DNA of 11,829 nucleotides. Origin: Actinomycetes bacterium. Its GTDB lineage: Bacteria; Actinomycetota; Acidimicrobiia; Acidimicrobiales; SZUA-35. Positions 6,005-11,829 of the stretch are shown piece by piece; the first letter of the stretch is position 1, and every line of letters begins with the position of its first letter. Below the pieces are notes generated by a model. It was not told the origin of the DNA and did no database searches. It saw only the letters and a program-made list of their open reading frames with translations. The translations under genes and the position numbers were made by a program. The stretch covers positions 1 through 11,829 of the forward strand of contig JAAETV010000540.1 of NCBI GenBank assembly GCA_024227975.1, in the 5' to 3' direction.

Positions 6005-7354
6005 ATGAGCGATTCTTCGGTGATCGATCGGCTCACCAACGAGACGGTGGAGCTCCTCCAGGCTCTGATCCGCAACCAGTGCGTCAACGATGGGACCCCT
6101 GAATCCGGAAACGAAGAGGTCAGCGCCCGCCTCCTGCGCGACGAGCTGGAGGGCACTGGAGTCGATCTCCAGACCTACGAGGTGGCTCCCGGGAGAACGT
6201 CGCTCATCGCCCGCTGGCCGGGGACCGATCCGTCGGCCCCAGCCCTGTGCCTCATGGGCCACACCGACGTGGTCCCGGTATCAGCCGACGGCTGGACCCA
6301 TGACCCATTCGGGGGAGAGCTGATCGACGGCGAGGTCTGGGGTCGTGGCGCTGTCGACATGTTGAATCTCACGGCGTCGATGACGGTCGTTTTTCGTCAT
6401 CTAGTCAACGGCGGCAAGCGCTATGCCGGCGACATCGTCTATTTCGCCGTTGCCGATGAGGAGGCTGGAGGTCGTCTTGGGGCCGGGCCCCTCGTCGAGG
6501 GCGAATGGGATGCCCTGCGTTGTGACTATGTCCTCACCGAATTCGGTGGGATCCCCCTCAACACCCCCAAGGGCTCGAGCATCCTGGTCACCACGGCGGA
6601 GAAGGGAATCGGGTGGCGTCGTCTCACCGTCAAGGGCTCTCCGGGTCACGGCTCGATGCCCTATGGGAGCGACAATGCTCTGGTCAAGGCGGCCGAGGTC
6701 GTTCGCCGGCTCGCCGAGTACGCCCCCGCCCCCCAGCTCGACGAATTGTGGGCGGCCAGAGTCAATGCCCTCGGCCTGCCCGACGAGCTCAGTCGCAAGC
6801 TACTCGATCCCGGTCGCCTTGACGAAGCCTTGGCCGAGCTGCCAAAGGAGCTCAGGGCCAACGCCCACTCCTGTAGCCACACCAGCTTCAGTCCCAATGT
6901 CATCAGTGGCGGGGTCAAGACCAATGTCATCCCCGACAAGGTCGTCATCGAGGTCGATATCAGGACCCTCCCCGGTGAAACCCGGGAAGATGTCAACACC
7001 CACATGAGAGCGGCCCTGGGCGACCTGATCGATACCGTCGATGTCGAGGTGCTCCAGGAGGACCCGTCGACTGCCTCCCCCATCGGCAATCCGCTGTGGG
7101 ACGCACTGGTGGCGTCGATGGCCACCCCCTATCCCGCCGCCAAGGTCATCCCCAGCCTGGTGACCGGTGGTACCGACTCTCGCTTCTTCCGAGATCGGGG
7201 CGCCATAGCCTACGGGGCCGGCCTGCTCAGCCCCAGCGTTGACGCCAGCGAGTTCTTCCGTCGTTTCCATGGCCATGATGAGCGGATCGACATCGACTCG
7301 CTGCGCCTGACCGTTGGCTTGTGGCTGGAGGTCGTCGAGCGCCTCTGGGATTGA
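6005..7354 (+). CDS. M20-family zinc metallopeptidase/amidohydrolase
   Basis: This 449-aa cytosolic enzyme belongs to the ArgE/DapE/ACY1/CPG2 (M20) family, di-zinc hydrolases of peptide or acyl-amide bonds. Metal and catalytic residues can be read: GHTDVVP (85-91, H86 and the D88 helper), GRGAVDM (113-119, bridging D118), DEE (151-153, catalytic base E152 and ligand E153), TEFGG (178-182, likely ligand E179), and FHGHDERI (421-428, likely ligand H422). The dimerisation lid domain runs about 200-320, with GSPGHGSMP (211-219) and KTNVIPDK (305-312). The position after AVDM is Leu where GRGA-x-DMK is common, so an oxyanion-side Lys is absent. ATG 6005 was chosen because family similarity begins there; it has no clear ribosome site. 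A frame extending upstream to TTG 5930 is unlikely. The substrate (dipeptide, acyl-amino acid or other) is not determinable. Confidence 0.9.
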   Translation: MSDSSVIDRLTNETVELLQALIRNQCVNDGTPESGNEEVSARLLRDELEGTGVDLQTYEVAPGRTSLIARWPGTDPSAPALCLMGHTDVVPVSADGWTHDPFGGELIDGEVWGRGAVDMLNLTASMTVVFRHLVNGGKRYAGDIVYFAVADEEAGGRLGAGPLVEGEWDALRCDYVLTEFGGIPLNTPKGSSILVTTAEKGIGWRRLTVKGSPGHGSMPYGSDNALVKAAEVVRRLAEYAPAPQLDELWAARVNALGLPDELSRKLLDPGRLDEALAELPKELRANAHSCSHTSFSPNVISGGVKTNVIPDKVVIEVDIRTLPGETREDVNTHMRAALGDLIDTVDVEVLQEDPSTASPIGNPLWDALVASMATPYPAAKVIPSLVTGGTDSRFFRDRGAIAYGAGLLSPSVDASEFFRRFHGHDERIDIDSLRLTVGLWLEVVERLWD

Positions 7355-7363
7355 GTGTTCGGT

Positions 7364-7391
7364 CCGAGCTGAACATCCCGAGCTGAACTTC
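7364..7391. repeat. 14-bp tandem direct repeat, two copies, upstream of addB
   Basis: CCGAGCTGAACATC (7364-7377) is followed directly by CCGAGCTGAACTTC (7378-7391), with one mismatch. It sits in the 83-bp gap between the M20 stop and the addB start. A 14-bp period is close to, but not, one helical turn. It is followed by GACAAAGTGTC (7392-7402), a GACA/TGTC inverted repeat. Confidence 0.7.
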
Positions 7392-7437
7392 GACAAAGTG
7401 TCAATCGCGTTCGGGCCAGCCCCTAGCCTTGATGCCG

Positions 7438-10410
7438 ATGGTCTCGGCTACCACCAGCGGGTTCGGCGCCGCCGCAATCGATGCCCTGGGACGAATGTTG
7501 GACGAGTCTCGACCGGAGGCCCTGGCCCCGGCCGTTGTCGTCTGCACCACCCAGCTGGTGTCGGTCGGGGTCAGGCGATCTCTGGGCCGACGACCGGGGG
7601 GTATTGCCGGAATCCAGTTCACCACCTTGGAGTCGTTGGCCCTCGATCTGTCGGGCTTGGCCATGGTCGGGTCCGGGGCCCACCTGTCGTCCGAGGTCGA
7701 GGTCCAGGCCGCTATCCGGGCTGAGCTGGCGGCCAACCCCGGCCTGTTCGGTCGGGTAGCAGGGCACCACACGACCGAGGAGCGCCTCGTTGGGCTCCAT
7801 CGCCAGGTCGGTGGGGTCAATGACCAGACCCTGGCTCGGCTCCAAGCGGCAGGTGATGGCTTGGCCGGTGACACCATCCGAGTCTTGAGGGGAGCGATGG
7901 GGCGGATGGGTCAGGCTTGGACCCACGATCGGCTGCTGGAGGCCACCCTCGACGAGTTGGCCCATCTGGCCCCCGGTGCTCGGGGACCGATCGTGATCTA
8001 CCTGCCCGAGCCCGACGGGCCGTTCGAAGGCCAACTCCTCTCGGCCCTGGCCCGCCGCCCCGATTGCCACCTGCTGGTCGGGCTCACCGGCGATCCCCTC
8101 GTCGACCGCCGTCATGTTGGCCGCCTGGCCGGCTGGAGCGTCCAGGTCGAAGGGCCCCGTCCATCCCTGAACCAGGCCAAGCGACTGGAAGTTGCCGACC
8201 CTGACGACGAGGTGAGGGCCGCTCTGCGAGCAATCTCGGCCCATGCCACCCTTGGGATTCCCTTGAGTCAGTTGGCAATCCTGTACCCGACCGCTGACCC
8301 CTACGCCACCCTGCTGGCCGAACAACTCGATGGGGCTGGGTTGCCCTGGTGTGGGCCAGGTCACCGGACCCTGGCCAATTCCCTGGCCGGGCGTTTCCTG
8401 CTCCGTCTCCTGCGCTTGGCCATCACTGGATTCGAGCGTTCGGCCGTGCTGACTGTTGCCTCGTCGGCTCCCCTCGACCATGAGGGCGAACCTCTCCCGG
8501 TCTCACTGTGGGATCGATTGTCCCGCCAGGCCGGGGTCATCGACGGTGACCATTGGGAGCCCCGTTTGGTGGCCCTCGACGGACTTGGCCCCGCGGATCA
8601 AGCTGGGGTCAAGTCCCTGCTGGGGTTCATCGCCAACCTGCGTCGCCTTCTGGCCCCCGAGCCGGAACCGACGACCTGGATGGGCTGGGTCTCGTGGATG
8701 GAGGGGCTACTCGAGGTGCTGGGAAGCGACGACGAGTGGCCCCCAGAGGAGCGCCAGGCCAGGACCCAACTGTCGAGCGAGCTCCAGGAGCTCCGCCTGC
8801 TCGACGCCCATGGGGATCAGCCAGACCTGGCCACCGTGGAATCGATCGTTGGCTCCCAGCTGGAGCGACTACACCTCCCGGGATCAGCTTTTGGCACTGG
8901 CCTGCTCGTGGCTCCGATCTCGGCCGTTCCCGGACTGGATCTCGAACGGGTAGTGATCGTTGGCTTGGCCGAGGGGACCTTTCCTCGCACCCCCCGCGAT
9001 GATGCCCTGCTCCCTGATCGGGTGCGGGCTGAGTCGAGAGGCCTGATCGGGGCGAACGAGAGCGCAACCGATCTCGACGTCCGAGCCGTCGCCGCCGCAC
9101 TGGCCGGCACCCGTCAGGTGCCCCTGATCATCACCTCTCGCGGCGATCTGCGCAGCATCCGCTCCCGGTCCTGGCCTCGCTTGCTCGAATCCCTGGCCGA
9201 GCCACCGACGATCATCGAGTCCCACCACGAGGCACTGGCCGACCATGGGCGGCCGGCCTCGGCTGCCGACCTCGGCCTGCGGGCTCTGCTGACTCACGTC
9301 GATGGGGGAGACCCTGTCCACACCCATGAACTGGCCCACCGAGACCCCGTCCTCGCCACCAACCTGCGTCGGGTTCTCGACCGCCAACGCCCGGAGCTGA
9401 CCCGCCATGTCGGCCGAGTCCCGGCCGGGGCTCTCGACCCGACCGAGCGGCTCCTGTCGGCAACCGCCCTGGAGGCCTACGCCAGCTGTCCGCGCAGCTA
9501 TCTGCTAGGTCGGGTCCTCCGCCTCGGCGACGATGATCGGCCGGAACGGATCGAGGAGATCACGCCCGCCGACCGGGGAAAGCTCCTTCATGCCGTGCTC
9601 GAGTGCTTCATCGCCGCCTCGTTGGATGAAGGCACGGTTCCCGCTCCCAGTGAGCCATGGCCAGCGTCGGCCCGTCAGGCCCTGCTCCAGGTCCTAGACG
9701 ACGAGGTGACGGCTGCTCAGGCTCGGGGGATCACCGGGGGTCGGGTCAGCACAATGATCCTGCATCGTCGGTTGACGACCGAGATGGATCTCTTCATCGA
9801 GACCGACAATGCCTTGCGGGCCGAGCGCCGCTCGACCCCCGTTCAAGTCGAGCTGGGCTTTGGCTTCGATGACGACCCGAGCGAACTGAGCTTGCCCGAC
9901 GGAAGGACTCTACGCCTGCGGGGTCGGGTCGATCGGGTCGACGCCACCGATGACGGGGGCGTGCTCGTCATCGACTACAAGGGAGGGTCGGGTCGGGCCT
10001 TCTCCACCATGGCCGCCGATCCTCTGGACCGGGGCCGGCGCCTCCAACTGCCCCTCTACGCCAGGGTCGTTGCCGACAAGCTCGGTCGTACCGGGCCTCG
10101 TACTGCCCTCTACTGGTTGACCCGCAATGGCGAGGTTCGACCCATGGAACTGGAGGAGGAACTGGAATCCGACCTCGACCAGACGGTGACGGCGGCCCTC
10201 GACGGGATCTCGGGCGGGCTGTTTCCTGGGGTGCCGGGGGAGGCGATCGGCTGGCCTCGCCTTACTTTTGAGAACTGCCGCTACTGCGAGTTCGACCGGA
10301 TCTGCCCTACAGACCGTCAAAGGGAGTGGGACACGGTCCGCCATGACCCTCTCCTAGAGCCGATAGCCCTCCTGCTAGACGGGTCGGCGGACGGGACTGG
10401 CGATCAGTGA
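7438..10410 (+). CDS. addB: AddB-like helicase-nuclease subunit (PD-(D/E)XK nuclease with Fe-S cluster)
   Basis: This 990-aa protein is predicted to be the AddB-type partner in a double-strand-break end-processing complex. The N-terminal two thirds is a decayed superfamily-1 helicase fold: no GxGK[ST] Walker A is present where expected (first about 20 residues), yet a motif-V-like VVIVGLAEGTFP (505-516) remains. The C-terminal RecB-like nuclease is complete: C684 in YASCPRSY, H718 in GKLLHAVLE, D832 in GRVDRVD, and D846 and K848 in VIDYKGG. C684 plus C947, C950 and C956 (C-X2-C-X5-C) match the AddB [4Fe-4S] ligands, whose last three in Bacillus AddB have the same spacing. The start could be TTG 7429, ATG 7432 or ATG 7438. 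There is no ribosome site, but TAGCCT (7424-7429) ends 8 nt before ATG 7438, compatible with a leaderless start. The stop overlaps the addA start. Not AdnA, which keeps a UvrD-like motor. Confidence 0.82.
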   Translation: MVSATTSGFGAAAIDALGRMLDESRPEALAPAVVVCTTQLVSVGVRRSLGRRPGGIAGIQFTTLESLALDLSGLAMVGSGAHLSSEVEVQAAIRAELAANPGLFGRVAGHHTTEERLVGLHRQVGGVNDQTLARLQAAGDGLAGDTIRVLRGAMGRMGQAWTHDRLLEATLDELAHLAPGARGPIVIYLPEPDGPFEGQLLSALARRPDCHLLVGLTGDPLVDRRHVGRLAGWSVQVEGPRPSLNQAKRLEVADPDDEVRAALRAISAHATLGIPLSQLAILYPTADPYATLLAEQLDGAGLPWCGPGHRTLANSLAGRFLLRLLRLAITGFERSAVLTVASSAPLDHEGEPLPVSLWDRLSRQAGVIDGDHWEPRLVALDGLGPADQAGVKSLLGFIANLRRLLAPEPEPTTWMGWVSWMEGLLEVLGSDDEWPPEERQARTQLSSELQELRLLDAHGDQPDLATVESIVGSQLERLHLPGSAFGTGLLVAPISAVPGLDLERVVIVGLAEGTFPRTPRDDALLPDRVRAESRGLIGANESATDLDVRAVAAALAGTRQVPLIITSRGDLRSIRSRSWPRLLESLAEPPTIIESHHEALADHGRPASAADLGLRALLTHVDGGDPVHTHELAHRDPVLATNLRRVLDRQRPELTRHVGRVPAGALDPTERLLSATALEAYASCPRSYLLGRVLRLGDDDRPERIEEITPADRGKLLHAVLECFIAASLDEGTVPAPSEPWPASARQALLQVLDDEVTAAQARGITGGRVSTMILHRRLTTEMDLFIETDNALRAERRSTPVQVELGFGFDDDPSELSLPDGRTLRLRGRVDRVDATDDGGVLVIDYKGGSGRAFSTMAADPLDRGRRLQLPLYARVVADKLGRTGPRTALYWLTRNGEVRPMELEEELESDLDQTVTAALDGISGGLFPGVPGEAIGWPRLTFENCRYCEFDRICPTDRQREWDTVRHDPLLEPIALLLDGSADGTGDQ

Positions 10411-11829
10411 CACTCCAGAAGCCGCTGGCCGACGCTGATGCCCGACATACGGTCACCAGGGAGCTCGACCGGACCCTGTTCGTAGAGGCCGGAGCCGGAA
10501 GTGGGAAGACGACCTCACTGGTTCGCCGCATCGTCAATCTCGTCGCCTCGGGTGTGCCCATCAGCCAGATAGCCGCCATCACTTTCACGGAGGCGGCAGC
10601 AGCCGAGCTGCGCCATCGGATCCGCGATGAGCTGGAGAGCGAGGGCTTGGAACGAGCGGATCAGGTCCTGGTCGGGGCGGCCGGCCAGGTCGAGAGCGCG
10701 CCCATCACCACCCTCCATGGGTTCGCCCTGCGGCTCCTGACCGACCATCCGGTCGAAGCCGGTCTTCCTCCCGGTTTCGGAGTGGTCGACGAGATCACTT
10801 CGATGCTGGCCTTCGATGAGAGCTGGCGCCTGTTCACCGGTCAGATCGGCGACGACCTGGACCTGCTCGATCTCCAGGAACGAGCAGCCCTGTTGGGGGT
10901 CGAGCTGCGCCGATTCGTTGACATTGCCCGCCGTTTCGACGCCAACTGGGACCTCCTCGAGTCGGTGGAGCGTCAACCCGCACCCCTGTCACCCCTCGAT
11001 CTGGGCACTGTGGTCGGGACCATCGTGGCCCTGGGCGGTCTCGCCGACCATTGTCTCGATCCGGGTGACCGTCTGGCTGAAGAGCTGATTCGGTTGTCAG
11101 CCGAGGCCGAAGGCAGGGTCGACCATGACCCTCTCCAGCAGCTCGAGTGGGTGACGAGCTTGAAGTTGCCGGGGCGGATCGGGCGCAAGGGGAACTGGGT
11201 TCGGATGGACGTCGACGAGGCCCGTCACCAGGTCCAGGAGGTCAAGGCGGCGGTGGCTGAGGTGGTGAACAGTTACCAGGTCGAGGTGATGAACCATATC
11301 GTGGCCCGAATCGCCACCTATGTTGATGGCCAGGTCAGCCAACGTCGGGAGAAGGGCGAGCTCGCCTTCCATGACCTGCTCGTGTTGGCTCGCCAGCTAC
11401 TCCGATCACACCCCCAGGTTCGTGAGCAGCTCCATCAACGCTACCGCTACCTCCTGCTCGACGAGTTCCAGGACACCGACCCCATCCAGATCGAGCTGGC
11501 CGTGCTGCTGGCCGCAGACGGAGAGGTTGGTGCTCGCCCCTGGCCCGAGCTTGCGGTTGAGCTTGGTGGGGGGCGGGTTGTTGTCGTCGGTGATCCCAAG
11601 CAGTCGATCTACCGCTTCCGCCGGGCCGACATCGGGGTGTACGCCGAGGCCGAAGCATCGCTGGTGACCGAGCCGACTCACCTCGTCTCGAACTTCCGAT
11701 CGGTCCCCGCCGTCGTCGATTTCGTCAACCAGTTCTTCGCTCACGTCATCGGTGGTGGCCAACCAGGAGCCCAACCTGCGTACACCAATCTGGTGGCCGT
11801 CCGTGAATCGGAGCCCGGGGTAGGGGTAG
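10407..11829 (+). CDS. addA: AddA/UvrD-like helicase subunit, N-terminal part (3' end outside window)
   Basis: The frame starts at GTG 10407, overlapping the addB stop as GTGA, and stays open to the window edge (474 residues seen). It is the motor of the complex, a 3'-5' superfamily-1 ATPase. Motif I is AGAGSGKTT (28-36, K34), Ia is ITFTEAAAAEL (58-68), Ic is TTLHGFALRLL (101-111), II is LLLDEFQDTDPIQ (349-361, DEFQDT), III is VVVVGDPKQSIYRFRRAD (391-408) and IV is LVSNFRS (426-432). The usual Q-motif Gln is not evident: the matching stretch reads ADADARHTV (8-16). The long spacer between Ic and II (about 110-345) is domain 1B. Motifs V-VI and any C-terminal nuclease lie outside, so AddA (two-nuclease complex) cannot be told from a nuclease-less UvrD partner. 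Coupled translation with addB implies equal production of the two subunits. Confidence 0.87.
   Translation, partial: MTLQKPLADADARHTVTRELDRTLFVEAGAGSGKTTSLVRRIVNLVASGVPISQIAAITFTEAAAAELRHRIRDELESEGLERADQVLVGAAGQVESAPITTLHGFALRLLTDHPVEAGLPPGFGVVDEITSMLAFDESWRLFTGQIGDDLDLLDLQERAALLGVELRRFVDIARRFDANWDLLESVERQPAPLSPLDLGTVVGTIVALGGLADHCLDPGDRLAEELIRLSAEAEGRVDHDPLQQLEWVTSLKLPGRIGRKGNWVRMDVDEARHQVQEVKAAVAEVVNSYQVEVMNHIVARIATYVDGQVSQRREKGELAFHDLLVLARQLLRSHPQVREQLHQRYRYLLLDEFQDTDPIQIELAVLLAADGEVGARPWPELAVELGGGRVVVVGDPKQSIYRFRRADIGVYAEAEASLVTEPTHLVSNFRSVPAVVDFVNQFFAHVIGGGQPGAQPAYTNLVAVRESEPGVGV

Noticed and set aside
7355..7437. LexA/SOS box upstream of addB
   Set aside because: Several GTTC and GAAC words occur, but none in the CGAAC-N4-GTTCG arrangement.
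7423..8481. Long minus-strand open frame opposite addB (352 codons)
   Set aside because: It is antisense to a gene with recognisable motifs; its Gly/Gln/Asp-rich product looks like a mirror of GC-rich coding sequence.
7438..11829. AdnAB or RecBCD instead of AddAB
   Set aside because: The first subunit lacks UvrD motifs I and II expected in AdnA and has an active nuclease plus AddB-type Fe-S cysteines, unlike RecC.
1..11829. CRISPR array, tRNA/rRNA, insertion sequence, prophage or defence island
   Set aside because: No spaced repeats, tRNA cloverleaf, transposase or integrase motifs, or toxin-antitoxin-like gene pairs were seen. The helicase-nuclease pair is best explained as AddAB recombination repair and not a defence system.

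Overview
The window looks like chromosomal DNA of a high-GC actinobacterium. A WhiB-family [4Fe-4S] regulator, found essentially only in Actinobacteria and their phages, lies convergent to the end of a PdtaS-type histidine kinase. This is the whiB1/pdtaS arrangement of Mycobacterium tuberculosis (Rv3219/Rv3220c). The AddAB-type repair locus instead of a mycobacterial AdnAB, together with the overall protein style, suggests a deep-branching lineage such as Acidimicrobiia. That placement is inference only. There is no sign of phage, transposon, integron, CRISPR, rRNA or tRNA; the region reads as ordinary core genome.

Layout. Positions 1-454 hold the C-terminal ATPase half of PdtaS, cut by the window edge. 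A short G/C hairpin separates it from a convergent whiB1-like gene (845-501, minus). A 324-bp gap without a recognisable gene follows, carrying the likely whiB1 promoter. Next come a glycerophosphodiester phosphodiesterase (1170-1850, plus) and a convergent DagK-type lipid kinase (2774-1857, minus), whose stop codons are 6 bp apart. From a 55-bp divergent spacer, the etfB-etfA operon runs rightward (2830-4601). A lipoprotein of unknown function lies on the minus strand (5718-4633), and an M20-family metallopeptidase is divergent from it (6005-7354). The right end is a helicase-nuclease pair: an AddB-like protein with a nuclease domain and an Fe-S cluster (7438-10410), then an AddA/UvrD-like ATPase that starts within the addB stop codon (GTGA overlap at 10407) and runs off the window.

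How the genes fit together. GDPD, DagK and EtfBA are compatible with glycerolipid turnover and acyl-CoA oxidation feeding electrons through ETF, but only etfB-etfA and addB-addA are clear functional pairs. The addBA pair should process double-strand DNA ends for recombination, with the motor in the downstream subunit, because the upstream subunit has no visible Walker A motif.

I found no convincing undescribed multi-gene system. The items most worth a second look are a probably shared, symmetric promoter between dagK and etfB with a leaderless etfB mRNA, a two-copy 14-bp tandem repeat just upstream of addB, an N-terminally extended WhiB1, an uncharacterised lipoprotein that may contain an internal duplication, and a possible small membrane-protein ORF overlapping the M20 start by ATGA.
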